42,584 bases of DNA from Levilactobacillus angrenensis (GCF_003946085.1 NZ_RHOB01000021.1:1-42584); one strand, 5' to 3'; counted from the first letter of the stretch, positions 8,041-16,497 are shown. Program-made: numbers and translations. Notes: generated by a model from the letters alone, not told the origin.

Positions 8041-8163
8041 TTAAAGGGATTTGAGCGGTTGCAACTTGGGTAACGCACGGTACTTTCCCAAGATGTAATC
8101 CTTCCCATAACTAGCATCGTTCCGGACCTTTTTCCCCGACGGCTCAACAATCGTATCCAATAA
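8041..8163 (-). pseudogene. Short open remnant (40 codons) without a start
   Basis: The minus strand is open from just after a stop at 8164-8166 to TAA at 8041-8043. It encodes a protein-like sequence (TIVEPSGKKVRNDASYGKDY, then LGKYRALPKLQ). There is no ribosome site or good start codon. The lysR terminator abuts its 3' end. It looks like the tail of a lost gene, but I do not recognise the family and it may be chance. Confidence 0.25.
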
Positions 8164-8289
8164 CTATCGCCTAACTATAAATCTGCCCAATGAATTTGAA
8201 GCATAATTGTTCTAAAGTAAATTCATTTTCGCATTATCGTGATATAATTAAAAAGTAATTTCACATCTACATAACTGGAGGTATCCACC

Positions 8290-9024
8290 ATGAACAAACT
8301 AATCAAAACCACCGCTGTGAGTCTCGTTGCCCTCAGCCTGGGCGTCTCATCCCTGCCGACCACGACCTTACCCGCACTGGCCAAGACCAAGGCGGCCAAG
8401 GTCCTCAGCACCAAGAAGCTGAAGAAAACGGCCTACCACGCCAAAGGTGGCTACATTTACGCCAACAAGAAGCTGACCAAGAAGGCCCACAAAGCCTTCA
8501 AGTACCTGAAGACCACCTTCTACGCCACCAAGTCCGTGAAGCTCAAGAAGCGTAACGGCAAGACGGCTACCTACTACTACGTCAAGAACAAGCGCGGCAA
8601 CGTGAAGGGCTGGATCTGGAAAGGCAACCTGAAGAAGGTCAACACCAAGGCCTTGGCCCGGCGAAAGTCAGACATCAAGCACGTCTTAGCAGCTGTACGG
8701 TCGATGTCTTCTGGCGACCAAACAGACACTTTAGATCGCTTTCAGGACGTCACGACTAGCAATGCTTATTCTTCCTTTGGCCTACCATACGTTATCCAAG
8801 ACATCAGCGGCTACACCGCCAAAGATGGACAAGCTATCATCCAGGCCACAGCTAGCTTCAAGGGGCGGTTCGACTCTGTGACCAACGCTAAGTTAGCCGC
8901 CATGAGCGACCAACTCGCAGAAGTGATTGCTGCAAGCGACGATCCTAGCAACGACTACGACATCAACGACGCAAGTAGAAATCTCGCCGGAACTCTGGCC
9001 GATGCCGTTGCGACGTTAGGCTAA
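8290..9024 (+). CDS. Secreted cationic cell-surface protein, unknown function
   Basis: A 244-residue protein with a Sec signal peptide (MNKLIKTTAVSLVALSLGVS, cleavage near ALA|KTKAAK, residue 32). About 90 residues of Lys/Tyr-rich sequence follow (KLKKTAYHAKGGYIYANKKL, TFYATKSVKLKKRNG, YYYVKNKRGNVKGWIWKG), resembling the wall-binding SLAP-like/GW-like repeats of lactobacilli. The C-terminal 120 residues are neutral and helix-prone. The name reflects surface location only. A TATAAT box lies at 8241-8246 and a GGAGG ribosome site just before the ATG. It is monocistronic, with a clear terminator downstream. Confidence 0.8.
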   Translation: MNKLIKTTAVSLVALSLGVSSLPTTTLPALAKTKAAKVLSTKKLKKTAYHAKGGYIYANKKLTKKAHKAFKYLKTTFYATKSVKLKKRNGKTATYYYVKNKRGNVKGWIWKGNLKKVNTKALARRKSDIKHVLAAVRSMSSGDQTDTLDRFQDVTTSNAYSSFGLPYVIQDISGYTAKDGQAIIQATASFKGRFDSVTNAKLAAMSDQLAEVIAASDDPSNDYDINDASRNLAGTLADAVATLG

Positions 9025-9052
9025 TTTCACTAAAAGTATTATCTGTTAACGT

Positions 9053-9104
9053 AAATACCATCAACGCTACTGCCGTCATTGGCGGGACGTTGGTGGTATT
9101 TTTT
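9053..9104. terminator. Intrinsic terminator
   Basis: AAATACCATCAACG (9053-9066) pairs with CGTTGGTGGTATTT (9088-9101), followed by T residues. It ends the secreted-protein gene and lies 10 bp from the end of the convergent chaperone gene, so it may also serve the minus strand. Confidence 0.75.
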
Positions 9105-9113
9105 ACGCTCACT

Positions 9114-9527
9114 TTAACCTTTCTCTTCATCCGCTAGCCACTCGCTAACATTAATGGTTGGCAAATTGTAACTCGGAAACTCGCCAGAATTATTCGTCAA
9201 GGTCGCAACAATCGCCCGAGCATAAGGGTAAAGAATCGCGACCGCATTATTCCGAACCAGTGTATCCAAATCAGCCGTACCAGCACCTTCCGCTGGCTCA
9301 TAAGTAAAGTCACCGACTAACACGCAAGTCACCTTAAAGGGCATCTTCTTGCCCGTCAAGGCTCCAGCGACAATGGCTAATGTTACCTTTATTTGGTCAC
9401 CAGCTACGTCAATATCTGTGGCCGGGACCGGATTCAACAACAAGGGGTGATCTGTGACGACATAATTTTCATTTCGCGTATAACTCATTCGAACAACGCG
9501 ATAACCGCTAAATTTCAAAGCACTCAT
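9114..9527 (-). CDS. SecB-like chaperone of a toxin-antitoxin-chaperone (TAC) operon
   Basis: 137 residues. The region RNNAVAILYPYARAIVATLTNNSGEFPSYNLPTINVSEWL matches the conserved C-terminal half of SecB-family proteins (NAxAILFPYxR...PPVxLPPIN). Gram-positive bacteria normally lack the general SecB export chaperone; solitary SecB-like proteins in such genomes mostly belong to TAC modules, where they fold and protect the antitoxin. The start is ATG 9527, which shares one base with the antitoxin stop (TAATG) and follows GGGGGG by 10 bases. An upstream in-frame ATG at 9545 lies inside the antitoxin and has no ribosome site. Position third in the operon fits the TAC order toxin-antitoxin-chaperone. 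Confidence 0.72.
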   Translation of the reverse strand: MSALKFSGYRVVRMSYTRNENYVVTDHPLLLNPVPATDIDVAGDQIKVTLAIVAGALTGKKMPFKVTCVLVGDFTYEPAEGAGTADLDTLVRNNAVAILYPYARAIVATLTNNSGEFPSYNLPTINVSEWLADEEKG

Positions 9528-10090
9528 TAAGCAAGTTCCCCCCATTCACTAGAAATCCTAAACGTTTTATTGGACATTGATTTTCGGACATTTTGTGGTA
9601 TCTGATAACGGGTAATCGGGGTCGTTCGGTAGACTGAGTTGATTGCTAAGTCATCGACCAACTCATTATCATCCGCAGACCAACGTGCCGGGAGTCGGCC
9701 GGCCGCTTGATAATAATCACGGGCGCTCTCGAACAGCAGCTCTTGGTATTTGACCTGGACCCGTTGGTTATTTTCAATTTGGGTCAATGTCGATGGGGCA
9801 ATCCCTAACCGTTCTGCAAATTTTCTGACTGACAGGTCAAGGCCTTTACGCAATGAACGAATCTCATCGGGGGTCATATAGCCTTTCTTGGCACGATACG
9901 CCGCAAAGCTGGCTCTAACGTTTTCCATGGGATGATCAAAATCCCCCCACAGTTCGCCGGCCGCATCTTGCCAATAGTGATTTCTGACCAACAAAGCTGG
10001 CACATCTTTCACTTGAACCAGTTCAACCCGCCAAACCTCCGTATACCAATCTGTCGTTGCCAGTTCGGGATTAAAAAATTTTTTTCTCAT
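9527..10090 (-). CDS. HTH antitoxin of the TAC operon (MqsA/HigA-like)
   Basis: 187 residues. A central XRE/MqsA-type helix-turn-helix (MTPDEIRSLRKGLDLSVRKF, then AERLGIAPSTLTQIENNQRV) spans about residues 72-118. The N-terminal 70 residues would contact the toxin. The C-terminal tail of about 55 residues, rich in Arg, Ser and aromatics, is where chaperone-addiction segments lie in known TAC antitoxins; assigning it that role here is inference. It starts at ATG 10090 with AGAGGTG eight bases upstream, 3 bp after the toxin stop, and overlaps the chaperone start by one base. It probably represses its own operon. Confidence 0.72.
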   Translation of the reverse strand: MRKKFFNPELATTDWYTEVWRVELVQVKDVPALLVRNHYWQDAAGELWGDFDHPMENVRASFAAYRAKKGYMTPDEIRSLRKGLDLSVRKFAERLGIAPSTLTQIENNQRVQVKYQELLFESARDYYQAAGRLPARWSADDNELVDDLAINSVYRTTPITRYQIPQNVRKSMSNKTFRISSEWGELA

Positions 10091-10093
10091 GCA

Positions 10094-10459
10094 TCACACC
10101 TCTTTTGATTGCTGACTTCTGTAAGGAAAATGAAGTGGTTTAGTCGTTGCATGCACCGATAGCCAAAGTATCAGGCCACTAGGCTTGTCCTGGAATTTTA
10201 AGTAACAGGGTAAGCCACCAATCGTGAGACCAAAAATCCAGATATCACCCGGTATCGGCCTAGGATGGTTGTCCGCTTCTGGACCTGAGACATAATCCTG
10301 CCATGTCAACCGATCGTAAATAATGCCAAAAACAATCTCATCTGTCATATTTAATCTTTGTAGCGTTAGTAAATTAATTCGCCGCGTACTGAGTTGCCAA
10401 CTGTCGCGTCTACTTCGAATATCATTGACGATTCCTTTTACGTCTGCAATTTTAGTCAT
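10094..10459 (-). CDS. MqsR-family-like toxin of the TAC operon
   Basis: 121 residues. The core contains QDYVSGPEADNHPRP, DIWIFGLTIGGLPCYLKF and LWLSVHATTKPLHFPY. It follows the pattern DYxxGPxxD...WxFG...YxK...SxHxxxxPMxYPF that I associate with small toxins annotated as MqsR family (RelE-like ribonuclease fold). Known members are mRNA interferases. An in-frame extension reaches back to 10540, but the promoter for the operon (-10 at 10501-10496) lies inside it, so I start at ATG 10459. The ribosome site there is weak, which would keep toxin synthesis low relative to the antitoxin. It is the first gene of the three-gene operon. Confidence 0.62.
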   Translation of the reverse strand: MTKIADVKGIVNDIRSRRDSWQLSTRRINLLTLQRLNMTDEIVFGIIYDRLTWQDYVSGPEADNHPRPIPGDIWIFGLTIGGLPCYLKFQDKPSGLILWLSVHATTKPLHFPYRSQQSKEV

Positions 10460-10495
10460 ATCAGCACGTCCAAGCTTAGTTTTTCGCGCACAGTA

Positions 10496-10524
10496 ATTGT
10501 ATCTCACAAAATACACTGACGCAA
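10496..10524 (-). promoter_or_regulatory. Promoter of the toxin-antitoxin-chaperone operon
   Basis: -35 TTGCGT (10524-10519) and -10 TACAAT (10501-10496) are separated by exactly 17 bp on the minus strand, giving a leader of about 30 nt before ATG 10459. Confidence 0.7.
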
Positions 10525-10535
10525 TTTTTATGTAA

Positions 10536-10562
10536 GCCACACCGCCGAAACAGTGTGGCTGC
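10536..10562 (-). terminator. Hairpin between the LPXTG gene and the TAC operon
   Basis: Perfect arms AGCCACAC and GTGTGGCT enclose a 10-nt loop. The following T content is poor, so termination efficiency is uncertain. It lies just upstream of the TAC promoter. Confidence 0.4.
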
Positions 10563-10593
10563 GACCAATGACAGACTGGCCGCTAAATAATCA

Positions 10594-13386
10594 TTAGTGT
10601 TGCTTACGTTTCCACTTAAAGCCAAGCCAGCCCAGCATCCCCGTCAACAGGGCCACTCCCCAGACCGCCGACGTTGGGTGGTCGTCCGTTTGTGGCAGGG
10701 TCGGCGTCGACGTTGGTTGCGCGGTGCCGGGTGCGGTCACCGGTGCCGTCAAATCAACTGTTGGCCGATGGGCACTGGTTGTCGTTGGTGCCGGATGACT
10801 GTCGCTACCCGTGGGCGTCGGTGTGACTGGCGTAGGCGTTGTCGGTGTCGTTGGTTGGGTCGTCACCGTCTGATCACCCGCATCCCCCGTTTCACTTGGT
10901 GCAGTAGGCGCTGTTGGTTGACTTGGCGCGGGCGTCGGTTGACCCGTTGGTTGGTCGCCGGCGTCACTACCACCAGTCGTCCCCGTGTCGCCACCTGGGG
11001 TACTTGGTTGGGTCGGCGTCGTTGAAGTTCCCCCATCGCCGCCACCTGGCGTTTCCGGTTGTGGTCCTGGGGCTGGCGTGGTTGACCCACCACCCCCGCC
11101 GGTACCGTTGCCGCCACCATCTGGATTCGTCACGGTGCCACCGTCACCAGGGTTCGAACCGGTGCCGCCATCGCCACCCGGGTTAGTTTCCGTGCCGCCT
11201 TCACCCGGTTTGCTGGGTTCTCCTGGCTTACCTGGTTCACTTGGCTTACCCGGTTCTTCAGGTTTTCCTGGTTCTTCTGGCTTCTCTGGTTTGTCCGGCT
11301 TACCTGGTTCACCCGGTGTCCCCGGCTTACCTGGTTCACTTGGATCAGTATCACCATCCGGATCAGTGACAAGGTTGTTATCATCCCCATCACCTGGCAC
11401 TTCTGGCGCCTCCGCATCGGCTTCTTCCAGCGCATAGACGTAGGTCACGCTGACGTCATTGACCGTCAAGATGCCAGCGGCGTTGGTTGGCCGACTTTGC
11501 AAGACGTAGCCGTTGATCACGAGTGGTGCCGTCGTGTATTTGTCCCCCAGATTACCGGTTGGCAACACTTGGTCCGGTGCGATGGATTCGCCCTCTTGAT
11601 CCACGTAATGGACGGTCACCGTTCCCGCCGTTTCCGCGGTCGCCTGAATGTTATACGGCTGAATCACGACGAAGCAGTCCGTTACCGTGACGACCCCCGT
11701 GATGTCATCCGTTTCCTCCACGATGCCGTGGCCCATCATATAGTAGTAATTCTGGAGGGGGTCCACGTGTTTGCCGGGCTCATTGGGCTTTTCCCAAGTC
11801 GTGTTCCCCGGTTTTTGGGTCGGTAATTCGAAAAAGTAGAGTCCCCCCGAACCAGTCGGAAAGCCGATGCACCCCAAGCCACCCGTGTGATACACGTGGT
11901 ACGTTTCCTGGCCATCCCACGATGACTGCAAATCAAGGTACTCGCCGTTTATGGGAGAGAGCTGTATCAGCCTCCCATCGAAGTCAAAACAGGTGATGTG
12001 CATGTCCGTCCCCATGTTGCTCGGGTCGACCGTCACCGCTGGCATGATGATCAACTGGCCGGCGTAGTTCTTGATGTCATGGGAAATGCCCGGAATCTTG
12101 TTCAGCGGCCGGAAATCGGTGATGCAGTTGTTAGCCAGCTCCAGTGAGGTCAAATTGACCAGCGTGCTCAACGGCCACACGTTGTTGATGCGGTTATTGC
12201 GTAAATCTAATTTCTTTAATTTCGTCAGCATCATCAACGGCGTCACGTCCACGATATCCCCGTGGGTCCACCCCGGAGCCTTCTGCGGGTCGGGCCCCAT
12301 GATCAGTGTCTGGAGATTCGTCGCGTACTCCAACCCCAGCAGTGAAAATGGCGTCTTACCATCAATGTGGGTATCAATACCGTTCTGACCGTTGACCACC
12401 AATTCCGTCAGCAGCAACAGGTCTTCTTGTTCAATGTCAGTCACGCTCTCCCAGGTCTTCCCCGGATTCACCAACTTCTTCAGTGCCTGCCAAATGGCGA
12501 GTTGGAGCTGTTTGTTGGGCATCCACCGGTCAATATCGTATAAATTAATCGCGTCAGACGGACGCCGCGTCCCGGGTTTAGCCACTTCTGCTTGGACCAG
12601 TGGCACGGCGTCTAAGCTCGCGGTGACGGCTGGCGTGGTCGTCGCTACCGACGTGGTCAAGGACGTGACTGGTTTGGTCAGCGTTGACGCGTCATCTAAA
12701 ACTAAGTCTGGTAAGCCGACCGGTTTAGTCGTCCCCACCACTGCATCGTTAGGGTCGGCTGGGGTGGTCGGGTCACCAGTAGCTTCTGGCGCCGTCACGG
12801 TGTCGACTGGGTCTGCGGGTTTGGTCGTCCCCACTGGCTCTGTCGCTGCTGTTTCCGAGTCCGTTGGTGCCGGGACGGCGACCGGGTCGACGGTCCCCGT
12901 GGGCTTAGTCGTCCCGATTGGGGTATCCGGCGTTGCATCGTTGGTCGTCGTTGCGTCGCTAGTCGTCGTCACCGAGTCCGTGGACGTCTCTGGGGTGACC
13001 GCTGGGGTGGTTGGCGCTGTCGGCGTATCCTCCGGGGTAACCGCTGGGGTCGCGACCGAATCGACGGCGCCCGCGGGCTTAGTCGTCCCCACTGAATCGG
13101 CGGTGGTCGTCTCGTCAGGCGTTTCACTGGTTGACGGCTTTGTTGTCGTCTCTGCGGTGGCATCGGCCGGCGATGTAACGGCTGACGTAGCGGCCTCAGG
13201 TGCCGTCGTCGACGTTGCGACCGCGGTCACAGTTGGTGCCGTCGTCGTGGACTGATCGTCGGCCTGCGCCGTCACCCCTGCCGACAACAGTAAAGCGCCA
13301 CTGATCACACCGGCGAATACCCAGTGCTTGCCACTTTTGTACATCTTATAACGCTTTTTTGTTTCCATTGGTGTTCTCACAATCAT
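10594..13386 (-). CDS. LPXTG-anchored surface protein with LRR and MucBP domains (paralogue 1)
   Basis: A cell-wall protein of 930 residues. In order: a KxYKxGKxW-type signal peptide (KMYKSGKHWVFAG, cleaved near AQA|DDQS); about 220 residues of Thr/Pro/Ala with repeats of VGTTKPxxxVDxVxxP; an internalin-like leucine-rich region (about 345-430, LKKLDLRNNRINNVWPLSTL); a region ending near residue 590; one MucBP domain (TVTVHYVDQEGESIAPDQVL, to about 660); a long Pro/Gly/Glu spacer (GKPGEP-type repeats); and the sorting signal LPQTDDHPTSAVWGVALL with a Lys/Arg tail. Sortase A would anchor it, and MucBP domains bind mucus or glycans in relatives. The GTG at 13380 has better ribosome-site spacing than the ATG at 13386. 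It is a tandem paralogue of the next gene. Confidence 0.9.
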   Translation of the reverse strand: MIVRTPMETKKRYKMYKSGKHWVFAGVISGALLLSAGVTAQADDQSTTTAPTVTAVATSTTAPEAATSAVTSPADATAETTTKPSTSETPDETTTADSVGTTKPAGAVDSVATPAVTPEDTPTAPTTPAVTPETSTDSVTTTSDATTTNDATPDTPIGTTKPTGTVDPVAVPAPTDSETAATEPVGTTKPADPVDTVTAPEATGDPTTPADPNDAVVGTTKPVGLPDLVLDDASTLTKPVTSLTTSVATTTPAVTASLDAVPLVQAEVAKPGTRRPSDAINLYDIDRWMPNKQLQLAIWQALKKLVNPGKTWESVTDIEQEDLLLLTELVVNGQNGIDTHIDGKTPFSLLGLEYATNLQTLIMGPDPQKAPGWTHGDIVDVTPLMMLTKLKKLDLRNNRINNVWPLSTLVNLTSLELANNCITDFRPLNKIPGISHDIKNYAGQLIIMPAVTVDPSNMGTDMHITCFDFDGRLIQLSPINGEYLDLQSSWDGQETYHVYHTGGLGCIGFPTGSGGLYFFELPTQKPGNTTWEKPNEPGKHVDPLQNYYYMMGHGIVEETDDITGVVTVTDCFVVIQPYNIQATAETAGTVTVHYVDQEGESIAPDQVLPTGNLGDKYTTAPLVINGYVLQSRPTNAAGILTVNDVSVTYVYALEEADAEAPEVPGDGDDNNLVTDPDGDTDPSEPGKPGTPGEPGKPDKPEKPEEPGKPEEPGKPSEPGKPGEPSKPGEGGTETNPGGDGGTGSNPGDGGTVTNPDGGGNGTGGGGGSTTPAPGPQPETPGGGDGGTSTTPTQPSTPGGDTGTTGGSDAGDQPTGQPTPAPSQPTAPTAPSETGDAGDQTVTTQPTTPTTPTPVTPTPTGSDSHPAPTTTSAHRPTVDLTAPVTAPGTAQPTSTPTLPQTDDHPTSAVWGVALLTGMLGWLGFKWKRKQH

Positions 13387-13468
13387 CTTCCTCCCGTAGT
13401 GTGTTTGTGCTGTGAATCAAGTTACAGTGGCGTGTCCTACTCATTCACCACCTGTCTCAATGAGATTC

Positions 13469-13578
13469 AGTATAACTGGTCCGATTAGTCGCGTGGAGAA
13501 TGGTTAAGAAATTAAACTAAAATTTTTGGCACGTGAGTTTCACGTTCGTTTCTCTAATCGCACCATAACGTTTTCAAT
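13469..13578 (-). promoter_or_regulatory. Promoter and conserved upstream block of LPXTG paralogue 1
   Basis: A -10 TATACT lies at 13474-13469, without a clear -35. Further upstream are GTGAAACTCAC (a dyad within 13532-13546) and ATTGAAAACGTTATG (13578-13564). Both recur in front of paralogue 2 with identical spacing. The second resembles a CcpA cre site at 13 of 15 consensus positions. A weak -35 and distal conserved blocks suggest an activator. Confidence 0.5.
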
Positions 13579-13611
13579 CTTGCATTGAACCTCGTCCCCG
13601 GTATCGCGCCA

Positions 13612-13650
13612 AAAATGGCCGGTCCCGCACTGGGGTGCCGACCACTTTCA
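13612..13650 (-). terminator. Probable terminator of LPXTG paralogue 2
   Basis: An imperfect stem (TGGTCGGC...CCGGCCA on the minus strand) is followed by TTTTT. It lies just past the stop at 13667. Confidence 0.6.
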
Positions 13651-13666
13651 GGTGATGCTCGCTAGC

Positions 13667-16252
13667 TTACTCTTTGACCCGACGCTTGAAGCTGACCAAG
13701 CCCAGCAGGCCGACCAATAGCGCGACACCCCAGGCGGCCGGTGTGGTCCGGTCGTTGGTTTGTGGCAATGTCGTGGCTGCGGCTGTAGCTGGCGTTTGTC
13801 CCGCTTCGTGCGTTGTCGTTGGTGCTGTATGGCTGTGCGCCAGCGCCGTGACCGTCCCCGCGGTCTGGTTACTAGTGGCACTTGGCGTCGTCATCCCCGG
13901 TAACACCGTATCGCCGGCCGCATCGTTCGTAACGGCTGGCCCAGCGCTGCCCGGTTGTTGGGCGCTCCCTGGCGTTGACGTACCCGGTTGCGAACCGGTG
14001 GGGTGGTCGCCGGTTCCCTGACTGCCCGGCGTCCCTGGTTGACCGCCACCCTGACTACCACCGGAGTTGTTGCCGTGGTCGCCTTGGCCGCCAGTTTGGC
14101 CGTCGTCACCCGGTTGTTGCCCCTGATCGCCACCGGGGGTCTCTCCATCTGGTGCCGGGGTTGGGTCTGGCGTTGGTGTTGGTGCTGGTTGTTCCGGCGT
14201 TGGTGTTCCTGGCTGGCCTGGTTGACCCGGCTGACCTGGCGTTGGTTGGCCGCCTTCTTCCGTATCGGCTTCCTCTTCCGCATAAATGTAGGTCACGTCA
14301 ATGGCAGTCTCCCCGTAGACCCCCGTGGCGTTATCCGGCGTCGTTTGCAAGACGTAGCCCGGAATCTTTTCCGGCGTCGTCGCGTACGCCTCACCGACCA
14401 TCCCCGGTTTCAGGGTAGTCGACGGCGCAATTTCGTTCCCCATTTCGTCCACGTGATGGACCGTCACGCTGGCCGCGCTGTGGGAAATGGCATAGGGTTG
14501 AACCACCGCAAAGTCGGTGGCGCCCTGCGGCTTGTAAACGCCCGTCAAGTAATAGTAGTCCGCCAATTGGTCAACAATGATACTGTCATCCCCAGGCCAG
14601 GACGTTGCTCCCGGTTTCTGGTCTTGAATGTAGGTGTAGTGCAGCCCACCCTGACCGTCCGGCTTCGGATTGCCACCCGTGAAGTACACATGATACGTGT
14701 GTTGACCGTTCACATAAAATAGCGGTTGGGCGACAGCTGCCAGGCCAATCAGTTGGACCACTTCGCCGTCGACCGTGGTACACGCCACTTGGAGGTGGCC
14801 CTCGCGATCGGCATCATTGATCATCACGGGGTCGAGTAAAATGAACTGACCGGTATAGGTAAAGTCGCCGGGGTCACGCGGAACCGTGTCTTTCAGCGGC
14901 GAAAAGTCTTGAATGGCATTGTAGGCCAAGGCCAGCTGTTTGAGGTGTTTCAAATTGGCCAACGGCGTCACGTCCTTGATCCGGTTGTGTTGCAGGTCCA
15001 AAATCGTCAGGCTTTGCAGGTTAGCCAACGGCGTTACGTCGACAATATCGCCGTAAAACGCCCCGGTGCCCACATCCAGCGTATTGGTCAACATCAACGT
15101 TTCCAAATTGACCGCGTGTTCCAGCCCCACGAGTGAAAATTCGGTGTGGCCATCAATGTAGGTGCCCATGCCGTTGTGGCCCACGGCAACCAATTTCTTC
15201 AGCCGCGCCAAATCTTCTTGCGTGATGTCGGCCACCGTGTTCCAGGTCTTGTCACTGGCATTTAACTTCTGCAAGGCCGCCAAGACCATCTGTTGTAACC
15301 GTTTGTTAGGCATCCACAGGTCGATGGCTGGGGTTTCTTTGGTGTGCGCCAGCGTCATGGTCGCGGGCTTGGCCAGTTCGGCTTGAACCAGGTCCACGGC
15401 CGGTTGAGTCCAGCTAGTCGCTAAGGCACTCGGTAAATTTGTCAGGTCCGGCCGCGTTTCGGGAACGGTCACCGCTGCCGTGGTCGTGACGGGGGTGACC
15501 GCCACAGCCGGCCGCGTCGTCGTGTCGAGGTCGGTCAAAGCCGATTCGGTCGCGGTTGGGGTTACCGCCGTTGGTTCCACGATTGGGTCGACGGTGGCCG
15601 TAGGGGTGTCAACCGGGGTGACGGTTGGTGCGTCGTCAACTGCTGGCGTGACGGGATCGACACTCGCCGTTGGTTTGGTCGTGCCGACTGGTTCCGTGAC
15701 TGGGTCAGTCGCAGCCGGGACCGTCACCGCGTCAACCGGGCCAGCTGGTTTGGTCGTCCCCACCGCTTCTTCGGTCGTGGCTGGGAGCGTCGCCGTTGCC
15801 TCTTCCGTCGCCGCGGCCGCGGAACTATCCGGTGTCACGGTCACCGCGGGGGTCGCGGGTGCTTCAGGCACCACAGTCGGCGCCGTTTCGTCAGATGTGA
15901 CCGGGGCCGTTACGTCGTCAACTGCCGCTGCCGGCTTGGTCGTCCCCACGACTTCTGCTTCGGCGGTTGGTGCGGCAGTTTCGCTAGTCGCCGTAGCCGT
16001 TGTTTCGGTCGTGGCTTCAGTTGCGGTTGCAGTTGTGGTTGCCGTGCCCGCGCTGGTTGGTGTGCTGTCGTTAGTTGGTGCCACGGCCGTCACCGCGGAT
16101 TCAGCGGCGGCCCCGGTCTGATTATCCGCTTGCGCTGTCACGCCCGCCGATAACAGCAGTGCGCCACAGACCAATCCAGCAAATACCCAGTTTTTACCAC
16201 TTTTATACATCTTATAATGTGTTTTTGTTTCCATTGGTTTTCTCACAATCAT
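13667..16252 (-). CDS. LPXTG-anchored surface protein with LRR and MucBP domains (paralogue 2)
   Basis: 861 residues with the same architecture as its neighbour. In order: signal peptide KMYKSGKNWVFAG; a Thr/Ala/Pro-rich stretch with VGTTKPAxxVDxVxxP repeats; a leucine-rich region (VDVTPLANLQSLTILDLQ, HNRIKDVTPLANLKHLKQLA); one MucBP domain (ASVTVHHVDEMGNEIAPSTT); a Gly/Gln/Pro spacer; and the sorting signal LPQTNDRTTPAAWGVALL with a basic tail. The pair clearly arose by tandem duplication: start regions, promoters and domain order match, while the repeat and spacer regions have diverged in length and composition. The start has the same ATG/GTG ambiguity (16252 or 16246). It is probably an adhesin displayed together with paralogue 1. 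Confidence 0.9.
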   Translation of the reverse strand: MIVRKPMETKTHYKMYKSGKNWVFAGLVCGALLLSAGVTAQADNQTGAAAESAVTAVAPTNDSTPTSAGTATTTATATEATTETTATATSETAAPTAEAEVVGTTKPAAAVDDVTAPVTSDETAPTVVPEAPATPAVTVTPDSSAAAATEEATATLPATTEEAVGTTKPAGPVDAVTVPAATDPVTEPVGTTKPTASVDPVTPAVDDAPTVTPVDTPTATVDPIVEPTAVTPTATESALTDLDTTTRPAVAVTPVTTTAAVTVPETRPDLTNLPSALATSWTQPAVDLVQAELAKPATMTLAHTKETPAIDLWMPNKRLQQMVLAALQKLNASDKTWNTVADITQEDLARLKKLVAVGHNGMGTYIDGHTEFSLVGLEHAVNLETLMLTNTLDVGTGAFYGDIVDVTPLANLQSLTILDLQHNRIKDVTPLANLKHLKQLALAYNAIQDFSPLKDTVPRDPGDFTYTGQFILLDPVMINDADREGHLQVACTTVDGEVVQLIGLAAVAQPLFYVNGQHTYHVYFTGGNPKPDGQGGLHYTYIQDQKPGATSWPGDDSIIVDQLADYYYLTGVYKPQGATDFAVVQPYAISHSAASVTVHHVDEMGNEIAPSTTLKPGMVGEAYATTPEKIPGYVLQTTPDNATGVYGETAIDVTYIYAEEEADTEEGGQPTPGQPGQPGQPGTPTPEQPAPTPTPDPTPAPDGETPGGDQGQQPGDDGQTGGQGDHGNNSGGSQGGGQPGTPGSQGTGDHPTGSQPGTSTPGSAQQPGSAGPAVTNDAAGDTVLPGMTTPSATSNQTAGTVTALAHSHTAPTTTHEAGQTPATAAATTLPQTNDRTTPAAWGVALLVGLLGLVSFKRRVKE

Positions 16253-16334
16253 CTTCCTCCCAATTGCGTTAATCTTAATGTTCTAACCGACTGTGGGGTG
16301 TCCTACTCATTCCCCCTAAATCTTAACGAGACCC

Positions 16335-16444
16335 AGTATAGCGGGTCAGATTAACCTCGTGGGAAATGGTTAAGAAATTGAAGTAAAAATTTTGAGGCGT
16401 GAGTTTCACGTTAGTTTCACTTATTGGGTCATAACGTTTTCAAT
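16335..16444 (-). promoter_or_regulatory. Promoter and conserved upstream block of LPXTG paralogue 2
   Basis: -10 TATACT (16340-16335), dyad GTGAAACTCAC (within 16398-16412) and cre-like ATTGAAAACGTTATG (16444-16430) are in the same order and spacing as upstream of paralogue 1. The two blocks start 32 bp apart in both copies. The conservation implies shared regulation or a recent duplication. Confidence 0.5.
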
Positions 16445-16497
16445 CACGCAAATTGCGCGGCAGCAAGCGCCATGCCGCGGCTGTTCTGCGGTTTATC

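Noticed and set aside
10460-10540. N-terminal extension of the MqsR-like toxin starting at GTG 10540
   Set aside because: A well-spaced promoter for the operon lies inside this stretch, so it would be upstream of the transcript start.
11190-11340. Regular short repeats suggestive of a CRISPR-like array
   Set aside because: They are in-frame codons for GKPxEP repeats in the wall-spanning region of a surface protein; there are no spacers and no cas genes.
10597-11437. Several open frames opposite and beside the Pro/Gly-rich part of the first LPXTG gene
   Set aside because: They are by-products of the repetitive GC-rich codons of the real gene, have no ribosome sites and encode low-complexity sequence.
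12392-13255. A 287-codon plus-strand frame opposite the Thr/Ala/Pro-rich repeats
   Set aside because: It is the antisense of ACC/GTC-rich repeats and encodes only Val/Ser/Ala repeats; it has no promoter or ribosome site.
15480-16121. A 213-codon plus-strand frame opposite the second LPXTG gene
   Set aside because: Same cause: an antisense shadow of the VGTTKP repeat region.
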